Positions 9,048 through 16,977 of a stretch of DNA of 64,000 nt are shown piece after piece; the first letter of the stretch is position 1, and each line of letters opens with the position of its first letter. A program made the position numbers and the translations under genes. The notes below the pieces were generated by a model. It was not told where the DNA came from. It was given only the letters and a program-made list of their open reading frames with translations, and ran no database searches. Source of the stretch: Acidobacteriota bacterium (GTDB taxonomy: Bacteria > Acidobacteriota > Terriglobia > Acidiferrales > UBA7541); the NCBI GenBank assembly GCA_016201285.1, contig JACQDE010000070.1:1-64000 (forward strand), in the 5' to 3' direction.

Positions 9048-9221
9048 TCACAAAGTGACATCCAGCGCGAGGTCCTGAATGAGCTTGTCGAGCTCGGACT
9101 GGGCGCGCTGGCGCTGGGCTTCGAGATCGGCGAGTTCCTTCCGCAGTGCATCCAGGCGCGTTTCCTGACCGTTGAGTTGCGCGGTGTAGCGCTGGAGGAT
9201 TTGAAGAGCAGGGGCCTTCGG
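9048..9221 (-). pseudogene. C-terminal coiled-coil remnant
   Basis: A 57-codon open stretch follows two stop codons (TAATAA) and ends with TGA at 9048. It has no good start codon. The translation is a clear amphipathic helix with heptads: L-Q-I-L-Q-R-Y-T-A-Q-L-N, then L-D-A-L-R-K-E-L-A-D-L-E-A-Q-R, ending D-L-A-L-D-V-T-L. It looks like the tail of a lost coiled-coil protein rather than an intact gene. No parent copy is present in the window. Confidence 0.4.
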
Positions 9222-9273
9222 TTATTAGACACCGATGCGGGGCAAGCGGAGGGGGTTCAGGGCGAAGAATAGA

Positions 9274-9339
9274 AGCACTCAGCTTTCAGCCGTCACCAGT
9301 CCACTTGGCCGCTGCGCTGAATGCTGAGAGCTGAGTGCT
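9274..9339. repeat. Inverted repeat (17-bp arms)
   Basis: AGCACTCAGCTTTCAGC (9274-9290) and GCTGAGAGCTGAGTGCT (9323-9339) pair at 16 of 17 positions around a 32-base loop. It sits directly after the stop of the next gene on the minus strand, so it may act as an end-of-transcript hairpin or be another mobile palindrome. Confidence 0.6.
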
Positions 9340-9349
9340 GGCCGATCCT

Positions 9350-9739
9350 TCACGGGGCGCCGGACTTTTCCGGAAGAACCAGCGTGACGCTGACCACGGT
9401 GCCGGAGCGGAGGACGAGGTTGCGCACCCACTCGGAAGAGCGGCCTTCGTGGGAGGCGCGGATGTCGTAGAAGCCGTGGCGGAGCGAGCGGAATTCGAAG
9501 CGGCCCTTGGTGTCGGTCTTCACCGCCCGGGGCTTTTTGCCGTCGGAGGTCTGGATCACCACCTGCGCGCCGGAGACGGGAGTGCCGTCGGATTCGGTGA
9601 CGACGCCGTCGATCGTGGCGCGTCCGGAGCGCTGGGAGAACGCAGGAGAAGGAAGGAAGTAGAGGATGCAGAGGAGGGAGAGGAAGTAAAGGAGAAAACC
9701 GCGGCGAAGGCGGTACGAAGGATTTCGATGAGCATTCAT
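9350..9739 (-). CDS. Exported carboxypeptidase-regulatory-like domain protein
   Basis: 129 residues. A basic N-terminus, then a hydrophobic segment (GFLLYFLSLLCILYFL) and PAFS-QRSG form a signal peptide. The remainder is a single Ig-like CarboxypepD_reg domain: A-T-I-D-G-V-V-T-E-S-D-G-T-P-V-S-G-A-Q-V, then T-D-T-K-G-R-F-E-F-R-S-L and G-F-Y-D-I-R-A-S. Such domains commonly cap larger TonB-linked or secreted proteins in Acidobacteriota; a stand-alone copy has no assigned activity. Start at 9739 (MNAHRN) is chosen over 9787 because only it gives a normal signal-peptide length. Confidence 0.75.
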   Translation of the reverse strand: MNAHRNPSYRLRRGFLLYFLSLLCILYFLPSPAFSQRSGRATIDGVVTESDGTPVSGAQVVIQTSDGKKPRAVKTDTKGRFEFRSLRHGFYDIRASHEGRSSEWVRNLVLRSGTVVSVTLVLPEKSGAP

Positions 9740-9997
9740 CGTATTTTCCGTGGCGGAAAAACGGCGGAGCCGTGGGCTGAGAAGCAAATTCTAACATGCG
9801 GACCGGGCGGCGGGATGAGATGTAGCGTACAGCGTGCCGAAAGAGTCGACGGGGGAGGAATTTCAAATTGGGAATGGAAATTTGAAATGAGGGAAAAGAA
9901 CAATGATGAAACAAAAAAGCCCCGGAGCAGCACAGTGAGAATAGAGAAGAAGGAAGAAAAAACCTGGTAACGCCGGTGAACGCGGATCGAAAGTGAG

Positions 9998-10172
9998 CAG
10001 GCTGATGAAAAACTCTTAGACCTGCCATTCCGAGGAGTCCCGTCCCGAATCCCGAAACTTCGGGATCGGGACATCGGGACGACGAGGAATCTGCTTTTTC
10101 CTTGACGTTTCGTGAAAAGCAGATTCCTCGCTGCGGTGGAATCACACCAAAAGCAGCTCTTTCATCAGCCTG
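9998..10172. mobile_element. MITE-like element with internal hairpin
   Basis: About 175 bp bounded by inverted AGGCTGATGAAA ends (9999-10010 and 10160-10171). Inside is a perfect 15-bp inverted repeat, GAGGAATCTGCTTTT against AAAAGCAGATTCCTC (10084-10129), and CCCGAAACTTCGGG near 10051. The same internal hairpin recurs at 17044-17089 and a partial copy lies at 719-780. It codes for nothing and is probably moved in trans. Confidence 0.65.
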
Positions 10173-10295
10173 TTAGAGAGTCAAAAGGTTAAAGAGCTAA
10201 AGAGTGAAAAACCCCGATAAGGACACCTCGATGAAGCAGAGGGTTCCTTCAGGCGGGCAAAAAAAGATGTCGGGCCTCAGGATGACGGCGTGCGG
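10173..10295. other. Short repeat-bearing spacer before the YmdB gene end
   Basis: It contains a 'gttaaagagctaaagagtgaaaa' tract and GGGTTCCTTCAGG sequence. No open frame of interest and no clear terminator for the YmdB gene that ends at 10296. Confidence 0.4.
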
Positions 10296-11099
10296 TCAGT
10301 CGAGGCGGAAGCGGAGGCGGGCAATGGAGCGGGCGGGAGCGCGCGGAGCGAGGGGCAGCGCGGCGGATTCGTCGAGGTCGAGCAGGACGCAGTTCATCTG
10401 AATGTCGTTGGCGGCGACTTCGAAGCGCGCGGGAAGCGATTCGAGGAAGCGGCGGATGATGCTTTCCTTTTCCATGCCGATGACGGAATCGTGCGGGCCG
10501 GTCATGCCGGCGTCGGTGATGTAGGCGGTGCCGCGCGGCAGCACGCGCTCGTCGGCGGTGGCGACGTGCGTGTGCGTACCGATGACGGCGGAGACCTTGC
10601 CGTCGAGATACCAGCCCAGGGCCTGCTTCTCGCTGGTGGTTTCCGCGTGCATGTCCACGAGGACGAGTTTCACATCGGGAGGGATGCGGGCGAGCTCGCG
10701 GTCGGCGGCGCGGAACGGACAATCAAGCGCGGCCATGAAGGTGCGGCCCTGAAGATTCAGCACGGCGTAAGTGACGCCGTTCTTCGCCGCTCCAATGAAC
10801 AGCCCGCTGCCGGGCGTGCCGTCAGGAAAATTGGCGGGGCGCAGCAGTCGCGGCTGGTGCGGGAAATAGTCCATGATCTCGCGGCGGTCGAAGATGTGAT
10901 TGCCGCCGGAGAGGATTTCAATGCCGCTGGCCAGAAGCTCGTCGGCGAGGCGCGGGGTGATGCCGAATCCGGAGGCCGAGTTTTCGCAATTGGCGATGCA
11001 GAGATCGATCTGCTGCTGGGCAAGGATGTCCGCGAGACGGTCGTGAATGATGCGGCGGCCGGGAGAGCCGACAATGTCGCCGATGAACAAGACGCGCAT
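10296..11099 (-). CDS. ymdB: YmdB-family metallophosphoesterase (cyclic nucleotide phosphodiesterase)
   Basis: 267 residues, the usual length for the TIGR00282/YmdB family. Metal-binding motifs are in order: G-D-I-V-G-S-P-G-R (residues 7-15), N-C-E-N near 38, G-G-N-H-I-F-D near 65, D-M-H-A-E near 150 and G-T-H-T-H-V near 174. Bacillus YmdB hydrolyses 2',3'-cAMP and affects biofilm and motility choices; it acts as a dinuclear-metal cytoplasmic enzyme. Here it stands alone, not beside rny as in Firmicutes. Start ATG at 11099 begins directly with the conserved M-R-V-L-F-I-G-D. Confidence 0.92.
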   Translation of the reverse strand: MRVLFIGDIVGSPGRRIIHDRLADILAQQQIDLCIANCENSASGFGITPRLADELLASGIEILSGGNHIFDRREIMDYFPHQPRLLRPANFPDGTPGSGLFIGAAKNGVTYAVLNLQGRTFMAALDCPFRAADRELARIPPDVKLVLVDMHAETTSEKQALGWYLDGKVSAVIGTHTHVATADERVLPRGTAYITDAGMTGPHDSVIGMEKESIIRRFLESLPARFEVAANDIQMNCVLLDLDESAALPLAPRAPARSIARLRFRLD

Positions 11100-11496
11100 G
11101 AGTGAAAGAGTCTAAGCGGCGGAGAGTCGAAAAGGCAAGGCGCCTGGCTTCGTGGCCTGGCTTCGCGCGTCCGCGCCTGCCGGCGAAGCGTAAAAAAATT
11201 CATCGCTTCTCCTCAAACGCGGGGGGACAGGCTGTCCATCCTGCCTAGTGTAGAAGCGAGCTTCCCGCGCCGTGGGCGTCCCGGCGCTTCAACTTTGTAA
11301 CGCCGGCATCCTGCGCCCCGTGCATCCCGACGCCTTTCGTCGGGACGCCGCACCTTTCCGTAACGCCGGCTTCCCGCGTCTTGTGTGTCCCGGCGCCTCT
11401 GGTCGGGAAGCTCCGAAAAAGCGAAACCTCCGCGCAGCGCCGTGCTCTCCGCGAAAGCCCGTTGCGCAGGCCCGCCCGCACCGGTCCCGAAGCCAC
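11100..11496. repeat. Degenerate GCCGGC-type repeat tract
   Basis: Non-coding. 11295-11420 holds two tandem-like units starting TAACGCCGGC, each followed by a 'cccgacgcc' or 'cccggcgcc' half and a TCGGGA-like half, a decayed form of the window's dispersed palindromes. Confidence 0.5.
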
Positions 11497-11625
11497 GGAA
11501 TGGGCGTCGAGCTGAATGATGTGGATGGGCTATCCGAGGACGGTCAGGGCCTCGGCAACAGGGACGGTAGCCGCGTGGTCGCCGCCGGCAAAGAGAGGAA
11601 TTTCCCCGGCGCGCCAGTGGGTAGC
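11497..11625 (-). pseudogene. Remnant of an agmatinase/arginase-family (ureohydrolase) gene
   Basis: In one minus-strand frame the sequence reads P-L-F-A-G-G-D-H-A-A-T-V-P-V-A-E-A-L-T-V-L-G, a stop (TAG at 11532-11530), then P-I-H-I-I-Q-L-D-A-H-S. GGDH and DAHS are the metal-binding signatures of ureohydrolases, in the right order and spacing. Another stop (11626-11628) lies just upstream. The fragment is flanked by decayed repeats on one side and the DinB-like gene on the other, so only about 43 codons survive. It is a dead gene piece. Confidence 0.6.
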
Positions 11626-11672
11626 CTACGATTGGCAGGTGTTGTCGGAACTCCGCATATCTGGAGCGGCCG

Positions 11673-12215
11673 TTAAGGAAAGCTGTGGCCGGCGCACTGC
11701 AGCACCCCAAGGTATCCGCCCCACGGACCCACGGCCTCCCGGTATTGGTGGGCCATAACCCTTGAGATTTGGTGCAGATGAGTTAGGTCATGAGCTGCCC
11801 AGGTCGCCAGCAGCTCTGACAGAGTAACTACTCCGAGGGCAGGATGTCGTCCACGCAGCTCGAGGTCCACTGGCCGCAGATTCAATGCGCGCAGCTCCCC
11901 CAGATTGTCTGACCGCAAACGCGCAAATTCATCCAATAGCTGCCCCAGCGACTTTCCCTGACTCTCGCGCACGTGTCCCCAGCGATCAAAGGACCCAAAC
12001 GTTTGCGTCTCGCCAAATTGCAGCACTATCCTCGCCCGCGGCATCCAATCAATGCGTTCGCCGTGAATCAGATGGCCAACGACATCGAACACGCTCCAAG
12101 TGTTTTCGCCTTCATTTCGGAACGTCCACGTTTCCGGTAGATCACGCAGAAGCGCATTGAGAGCAGCGGGGGTGTGAGTAAGAAGCGATACGGTGTGCTG
12201 CAAGTTATGTTCCAT
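11673..12215 (-). CDS. DinB-like (DUF664-type) protein
   Basis: 180 residues. D-V-V-G-H-L-I-H-G-E-R near residue 47 and A-A-H-D-L-T-H-L-H-Q-I near residue 148 supply the three His positions of the DinB/YfiT-like four-helix bundle. It differs strongly in sequence from the DinB-like protein at 1007. Two adjacent ATG codons (12218 and 12215) follow GGGGAG; the second gives the better spacing. Likely a metal-dependent thiol transferase or hydrolase of unknown substrate. Confidence 0.75.
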   Translation of the reverse strand: MEHNLQHTVSLLTHTPAALNALLRDLPETWTFRNEGENTWSVFDVVGHLIHGERIDWMPRARIVLQFGETQTFGSFDRWGHVRESQGKSLGQLLDEFARLRSDNLGELRALNLRPVDLELRGRHPALGVVTLSELLATWAAHDLTHLHQISRVMAHQYREAVGPWGGYLGVLQCAGHSFP

Positions 12216-12500
12216 CATGCTCCCCAATTCGTAGACAGCGGTTTTCCGGAGATTCTGATTGTACCTGTTCTGCGTCGCATGCGTCGGGGGTGACTCTGGT
12301 GATGGCCTTCTGGCAACAGGAGGAGTTGTTCCCTGTGTACCTGTGTACTGCAATGATCGATTGATTCTGAACCGCCTGGATGGGGCGAGACCTGCGCAAG
12401 GGCAGGACAACCGGGCGCCCGAAGGTCCAGTGTTGGTTCAACAAATCGTCGCCCCAGCACGCACCGCGCAGGCAGCTCCGCTGAGAATTATAGCGCCGCG
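12216..12500. other. Spacer between divergent genes, nothing recognised
   Basis: Separates the minus-strand DinB-like gene from the plus-strand metal-uptake cluster. I see no conserved small gene, RNA motif or repeat of the families found elsewhere. Confidence 0.4.
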
Positions 12501-12538
12501 GCCGGGTGCGGCAAAGGCGGCAGAGAGCCGCACCCGGC
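12501..12538. repeat. Perfect 12-bp inverted repeat upstream of metal-uptake cluster
   Basis: GCCGGGTGCGGC and GCCGCACCCGGC enclose a 14-base loop. It abuts a promoter, so it could be a regulator site or insulating terminator; no T-tract follows on either strand. Confidence 0.6.
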
Positions 12539-12567
12539 TTGACGAAGCAACCCCGAGTGAGTAGTCT
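12539..12567 (+). promoter_or_regulatory. Putative promoter of the metal-uptake cluster
   Basis: TTGACG (12539-12544), 17 bases, TAGTCT (12562-12567). It begins one base after the perfect inverted repeat and lies 42 bases upstream of the first gene. No known Zur or Fur box was recognised. Confidence 0.5.
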
Positions 12568-12609
12568 CGATCATAGTAAGGGCGAGGAATCGAGTCCCAA
12601 CGAAGAGAG

Positions 12610-12879
12610 ATGATCAGGCGGCCAATTCGCGTGCTGGCTTTGGTGCTGCTGCTGTGCGTGGTGGCGGCGCAGGCGCACTTCTGCTTGGAGTCGAGCGCGG
12701 CGCGGAGCACGCGACACCAGTGCCAGTTGTGCAAGTCGGGCGGCTGGGCCGAGCCGGTGCAGGACCTGAGCCTGGACGCGCGGCTCGCGTCCGATCCGCT
12801 GCAAGACAAGCCCGCCATGCGCGGCGCACAGTACCAACCGATCGAAGCATCTTCTTCGCGCGCCCCGCCACAGAGTTGA
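12610..12879 (+). CDS. Small exported Cys/His protein of the metal-uptake cluster
   Basis: 89 residues. A signal peptide (IRVLALVLLLCVVAAQA) is followed by H-F-C-L-E-S-S-A-A-R-S-T-R-H-Q-C-Q-L-C, placing three Cys and two His within about 20 residues, a plausible metal-binding cluster. The tail is polar without motifs. It is the first gene after the promoter at 12539 and is followed 56 bases on by a porin-like gene and then ABC metal-transport genes, so a periplasmic metal-binding role is inferred. I do not recognise a named family. Confidence 0.65.
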   Translation: MIRRPIRVLALVLLLCVVAAQAHFCLESSAARSTRHQCQLCKSGGWAEPVQDLSLDARLASDPLQDKPAMRGAQYQPIEASSSRAPPQS

Positions 12880-12935
12880 TCCCCGGCCGACCCGGCCGCC
12901 GATTTCCAAGAATATTCTTACGCAGGAGTGAGCCC

Positions 12936-14201
12936 ATGAAAGGCATTATTGCCGTCGCTTTTTCTCTGTTTCTTTTGCCGGGAGTGATGCGCGCACAGAA
13001 CGCTCCGCCGCCGGCGCAGGCGCCGGACACGACCCAGGAGCGGCTGAAGGCGCTCGAGGAGCGCATCCGTGCGCTGGAGGAAGAACTGCGCGCGGTGAAG
13101 GCGGCGCAGGCAGCGGCTCCGTCAGCAGCGGAGACCCCGGCGGCTGCAGCCGCGCAATCGCCCGCGCCCGCGCCGACGCCTGCTCCGGCGGCGCCGAGCT
13201 ACGTCCAACTGGGCGGTGCGGGGGGCAGCGCGGCGAAGGCGCTCAACCCGGACGTCAGCGTGATCGGGAATTTCTGGGGCGCCGTCGGGCAGAACCGTGT
13301 GCGGCCGGTGCCAGGGCTCGAATTTCACGAAGCAGAGGTCGCGTTCCAGGCGATTGTGGACCCTTACGCGCGCGCGGATTTCTTCGTGTCGTTCGGGGAA
13401 TCGGGTGTGGAACTGGAAGAGGGCTACCTGACGCTGACGTCGCTGCCGGGCGGGCTGACCGCCAGGGTCGGAAAAATGCGCGCGGGATTCGGAAGAGTGA
13501 ACGCGATGCACAACGACGCGCTGCCGTGGATTGACCGGCCGCTGGTGACGGAAAACATGGTGAACGGCGAAGAAGGCATCAACGACGCGGGCGTGTCGCT
13601 GAGCCGGATCCTGCCGGGACCCAAGGGCATCTTACTGGAAGCGACCGGGCAGGCGTACCGCGGGGACTCGGGCGCGCTGTTCGCGGCGAGCCGGCGGGAC
13701 GACGTAAGCGTGGTCGGACGCCTGCGCGGGTACGGCGACATCACGGAGAACACGAACCTGGAGATGGGCTTCTCCTACGCGCGCGGCCACAACAACCTGG
13801 GCAGCGGCTTCCTGACGAACCTCTACGGGGTGGACGCGACGCTGCGGTGGAGGCCGCTGCGGCGGGCGATCTACCACTCCTTCCTGTGGCGGAGCGAATT
13901 CGTGTGGAGCCGCCGCGACCAACTCCCCATGCAGCAGCGCGCGTTCGGGATGTACTCCGCGGCGGAGTACCGGCTGAACCGGCGGTGGACGCTGGGCGGG
14001 CGGTTCGACCGGTCGGAGCGGGCGACGAACGCGCGGCAGATGGACACGGGCTTCTCGGCGCTGCTGACCTACTGGCCGAGCGAGTTCAGCCAGATCCGCA
14101 GTCAGTACCGCTTCACCCGGTACGACGGCAAGCAGGACGCCAACGAGCTGCGCTTCCAGTTTTTGTTCGTGCTGGGGGCGCACGGGGCGCACGCGTTTTA
14201 G
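12936..14201 (+). CDS. Outer-membrane porin-like beta-barrel protein
   Basis: 421 residues. A signal peptide (cleavage near VMRA-QN) is followed by a predicted coiled coil (residues about 30-55, E-R-L-K-A-L-E-E-R-I-R-A-L-E), a Pro/Ala linker and then about 300 residues of alternating strands ending in Phe, as in outer-membrane barrels. The N-terminal coiled coil plus barrel resembles phosphate-selective or trimeric porin-like proteins of Gram-negatives. AGGAG lies eight bases before the ATG. Its place ahead of a ZnuA-type binding protein suggests it carries a metal or metal complex across the outer membrane. Confidence 0.78.
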   Translation: MKGIIAVAFSLFLLPGVMRAQNAPPPAQAPDTTQERLKALEERIRALEEELRAVKAAQAAAPSAAETPAAAAAQSPAPAPTPAPAAPSYVQLGGAGGSAAKALNPDVSVIGNFWGAVGQNRVRPVPGLEFHEAEVAFQAIVDPYARADFFVSFGESGVELEEGYLTLTSLPGGLTARVGKMRAGFGRVNAMHNDALPWIDRPLVTENMVNGEEGINDAGVSLSRILPGPKGILLEATGQAYRGDSGALFAASRRDDVSVVGRLRGYGDITENTNLEMGFSYARGHNNLGSGFLTNLYGVDATLRWRPLRRAIYHSFLWRSEFVWSRRDQLPMQQRAFGMYSAAEYRLNRRWTLGGRFDRSERATNARQMDTGFSALLTYWPSEFSQIRSQYRFTRYDGKQDANELRFQFLFVLGAHGAHAF

Positions 14202-14363
14202 AACCAGTGACGAGTGCTGTTTCAACTGGATCCGCCTGTTAGGAAACAAGCTGGCAGGAAACCGGGAATGCGGCGCAAGGAAACGCGCGAAAGAAACGAA
14301 ACGCGAAGTGCGTCGAGAGACATCCAAGAGGAGAGTCGCCTTGGGAGAAAGTTGGGTGAGAAC
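14202..14363. repeat. Spacer with a half-copy of the TTCCAACTTGATCCGCC element
   Basis: At 14214-14240 the sequence GTGCTGTTTCAACTGGATCCGCCTGTTAGGAA is close to the left end of the 112-bp element at 19421-19532 and to 16978-17004. No gene. Confidence 0.5.
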
Positions 14364-15323
14364 ATGAGAACGGGACAGCGGAGGTATCGGGAACTGGCCG
14401 GGATTGGCTTGGCGGCGATGCTGCTGGCGGGGGTGGCGGCGATTACGCCGGCACGGGCCGAGGCGGGCGGGAAAATCAATGTCGTGACGGCAACCACGGA
14501 CCTGGCGTCGCTGGCGGAAGAGGTGGGCGGAGACCGCGTGAGCGTGACGTCCATTGCGCGCGGCTACCAGGACCCGCACTTCGTCGAGGCCAAGCCGAGC
14601 TTCCTGCTGCTGCTGAAGCGCGCGGACCTGCTGGTGGTGGTCGGGTTGCAACTGGAAATCGGCTGGCTGCCGCCGCTGGTGACGCAATGCGGCAACCCGA
14701 AGATTCAGCCGGCCGCGCAGGGATATTTCGACGCGTCGCAGTTCGCGGAGATCCTGGAAATCCCGACGACCCAGGTGACGCGGGCGATGGGCGACGTGCA
14801 CCCCATGGGGAACCCGCACTACTGGCTGGACCCGCAAAATGGATTGCGCATCGCGCAGGGCATCGCGGAGAAATTTTCCGCGATGAGCCCGAACGACGCG
14901 GCGTACTTCGAGCAGCGGCTGGCGGATTTCCGCAAGCGGATCGCGGCGGCGGAAAAGCGCTGGGACGAGCAGATGAAGCCATACCGCGGCCGGAAAGTGG
15001 TCACCTACCACCGCTCGTGGCCGAACTTCACGAAGCGCTTCGGGCTGGAGGTGGTGGACTACGTGGAGCCGCGGCCGGGCATCCCGCCGAGCCCTGGGCA
15101 CACCCTCGAGTTGATCCAGATGATGAAACGCGAAAACGTGAAGGTGATCCTGGTGGAGCCGTACTTCGACCTGAAGACGCCGCAAAGCGTGGCGCGAGGG
15201 ACCGGCGGGCAGGTGGTGGTGCTGATGCCCTCGGTGGGAGGCGAAAAGGAAATCACGGATTATTTCAAGCTGTTCGACTACGATATCAATCTGCTCCTGA
15301 AAGCATTTCAGCAGGGACGTTGA
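14364..15323 (+). CDS. Metal ABC transporter substrate-binding protein (ZnuA/cluster 9 family)
   Basis: 319 residues with a signal peptide ending ARA-EAG. Family features: D-P-H-F-V-E-A-K-P-S (H72) close to the usual D-P-H-x-Y/F-E, G-D-V-H-P-M-G-N-P-H-Y-W-L-D-P (H146, H152), T-Y-H-R-S-W-P-N-F (H216) and V-E-P-Y-F-D near 264-269. Those histidines fit a Zn or Mn site; the long acidic/His-rich loop typical of ZnuA is absent. Upstream is the porin-like gene, downstream the permease, all in one direction with spacers of 162 and 291 bases. Metal identity is inferred. Confidence 0.88.
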   Translation: MRTGQRRYRELAGIGLAAMLLAGVAAITPARAEAGGKINVVTATTDLASLAEEVGGDRVSVTSIARGYQDPHFVEAKPSFLLLLKRADLLVVVGLQLEIGWLPPLVTQCGNPKIQPAAQGYFDASQFAEILEIPTTQVTRAMGDVHPMGNPHYWLDPQNGLRIAQGIAEKFSAMSPNDAAYFEQRLADFRKRIAAAEKRWDEQMKPYRGRKVVTYHRSWPNFTKRFGLEVVDYVEPRPGIPPSPGHTLELIQMMKRENVKVILVEPYFDLKTPQSVARGTGGQVVVLMPSVGGEKEITDYFKLFDYDINLLLKAFQQGR

Positions 15324-15614
15324 AGGGTTAAAGAGTTCAAAGGGCTCTGTTGATATCCACGAATTTGAGCTCCGAAGGGGCGAAAGTCTTGTAGCCCAGG
15401 GCGCAAGCCCTGGATCAAAAGGCCGCACGGAGTGCGCACCTTGCTGCTGCCGCAGGCCGCCGCGCAATCCGCCGCAGAAGGATGGAGCGTCCTCAGGCCC
15501 GCGCGGGCCGGTTTTGCAGGGATGTCAACAAAGCCAGTACAAAGGTTAAAGGGAGAAGAAAAACCCTTTTACACAGAGAACACAGAGACACAGAGGGCAC
15601 CGAGAAGAGGAGAC
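15324..15614. repeat. Repeat-filled spacer between binding protein and permease
   Basis: Holds a palindromic CCCAGGGCGCAAGCCCTGG unit near 15397-15415 and an 'acagagaacacagagacacagagg' repeat at 15574-15597 that runs up to the permease ribosome-binding site. No ATPase gene or fragment is present. Confidence 0.55.
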
Positions 15615-16499
15615 ATGGAAATCCTTCAATTTTTACTGCCGACGTTTGCGGCGTGCCTGATCCTGACGGGAATCCACGCGTATCTGGGCGTTCACGTAGT
15701 GGAACGCGGAGTCATTTTCGTGGACTTGGCGCTGGCGCAGATTGCGGCGTTGGGCGCGACCGTGGCCATCCTCGAGGGGATAGACCCGCACGGCATGTCG
15801 GCCTACTTTTTCAGCCTGGCGTTTACGTTCCTGGGGGCGCTGATTTTTTCGGTGGCGCGGTCGAAGAGGAAGCACATTCCGCAGGAAGCATTCATCGGCA
15901 TCGCCTACGCGGTGGCGTCCGCCGCGGCCATCCTGGCGATGAGCAAGTCCACCAGCGAAACCGAGCACCTGAAGGACATGCTGGTGGGGAACATCATGGC
16001 GGTATCGTGGGAGAAAGTGGGGTGGACGGCGCTGCTCTACGGAGTGATTGGGCTGTTCCACTACATTTTTCGCCGGAGGTTCCTGCTGATCTCGATGAAC
16101 CCGCAGGAAGCAGCGGCGCAGGGAATCTCCATCCGGCTGTGGGATTTTCTGTTTTACGCGTCGTTCGGATTTGTGGTGACGTCGTCGGTGGCCATCGCGG
16201 GCGTGCTGATGGTTTTCTGTTATCTGATTGTGCCGTCGGTGGGAGCAATGCTGTTCGCGGACCGCATCGGGCCGCGGCTGGCGATCGGATGGACGATGGG
16301 CACGCTGGTGTCCGCGCTGGGCGTCTATCTATCGGTGAAGATGGATACGCCGCCGGGCGCGACGATCGTGTGTACGTTCGGCGCCGTGCTGGTGGCCATG
16401 TTTCTGGTGCACCTGATGGTTTATCACGGGCACGAAGCAGAAAACGGGCGGGAGCTGAAGGGCGCCGGCGCGCGCGCGTACGAAGGGGAGAAGGAGTAG
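15615..16499 (+). CDS. Metal ABC transporter permease (ZnuB/cluster 9 family)
   Basis: 294 residues with eight or so hydrophobic segments. It begins L-L-P-T-F-A-A-C-L-I-L-T-G-I-H-A-Y-L-G-V-H-V-V-E-R and contains I-F-V-D-L-A-L-A-Q-I-A-A-L-G, the start typical of ABC-3 permeases. The E-A-A-A-Q-G-I near residue 170 is the coupling region for the ATPase. The C-terminus is a charged tail. The ATG follows AGAGGAG. No ATP-binding subunit lies in the window, so the transporter must borrow one from elsewhere. Confidence 0.9.
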   Translation: MEILQFLLPTFAACLILTGIHAYLGVHVVERGVIFVDLALAQIAALGATVAILEGIDPHGMSAYFFSLAFTFLGALIFSVARSKRKHIPQEAFIGIAYAVASAAAILAMSKSTSETEHLKDMLVGNIMAVSWEKVGWTALLYGVIGLFHYIFRRRFLLISMNPQEAAAQGISIRLWDFLFYASFGFVVTSSVAIAGVLMVFCYLIVPSVGAMLFADRIGPRLAIGWTMGTLVSALGVYLSVKMDTPPGATIVCTFGAVLVAMFLVHLMVYHGHEAENGRELKGAGARAYEGEKE

Positions 16500-16611
16500 G
16501 CAGCAAGCAGGGATCGGGATTCCGGGAAAGACGAGAGACTCAACACGGAGCGGCTCTCAAATCAAACAAAGAGCGTTTCCATCTCCAGCGTCACCCAATT
16601 CAATTCACAAC

Positions 16612-16899
16612 TCAGGCGGAATCTTTGAGGGCGGAGTCCGCGAGCTGGAGGCAGCGTTCGGCGCGGAAGCGGAGGTCGTCTTCGACGGCGGCGTGGCGTT
16701 GGCGGAGGGCGTGAAGCTCGTCGGCGATGTTGAGCGCGGCAAGGACGGCGATGCGCAGCGAATCCACGGTGCGCGTGGCGGCGGCCACCGAGCGCATCTT
16801 CGCGTCCACGAATCTGGCGAGCTCGGCGACGTAGGCTTCGTCGAGGTCGCCGCGGACGTTGTACGAATGGTTGAAAATCTCGACCTGGATGTTTTTCAC
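16612..16899 (-). CDS. zapA: Cell division protein ZapA
   Basis: 95 residues: V-x-I-F-N-H-S-Y-N-V-R-G-D at the N-terminus, then A-R-F-V-D-A-K-M-R and D-S-L-R-I-A-V-L-A-A-L-N-I-A-D-E-L, followed by a C-terminal coiled coil. ZapA binds FtsZ and promotes Z-ring bundling in the cytoplasm. A GTG start at 16899 is chosen because AGGAG stands six bases before it; an ATG at 16929 would add ten residues without a ribosome-binding site. The gene is alone on this strand; a 6S RNA, often a zapA neighbour, was not recognised. Confidence 0.88.
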   Translation of the reverse strand: MKNIQVEIFNHSYNVRGDLDEAYVAELARFVDAKMRSVAAATRTVDSLRIAVLAALNIADELHALRQRHAAVEDDLRFRAERCLQLADSALKDSA

Positions 16900-16977
16900 G
16901 AACGGCTCCTTCCGGGCTGCACGCACCATTTTACAAGAGTTGGAGAGAAGAGTGACTGGTGGCGCGTGCCTCCTGGC

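Noticed and set aside
11213-11710. 165-codon minus-strand frame
   Set aside because: Composition is translated GCCGGC repeats; the ureohydrolase motifs are in another frame with stops.
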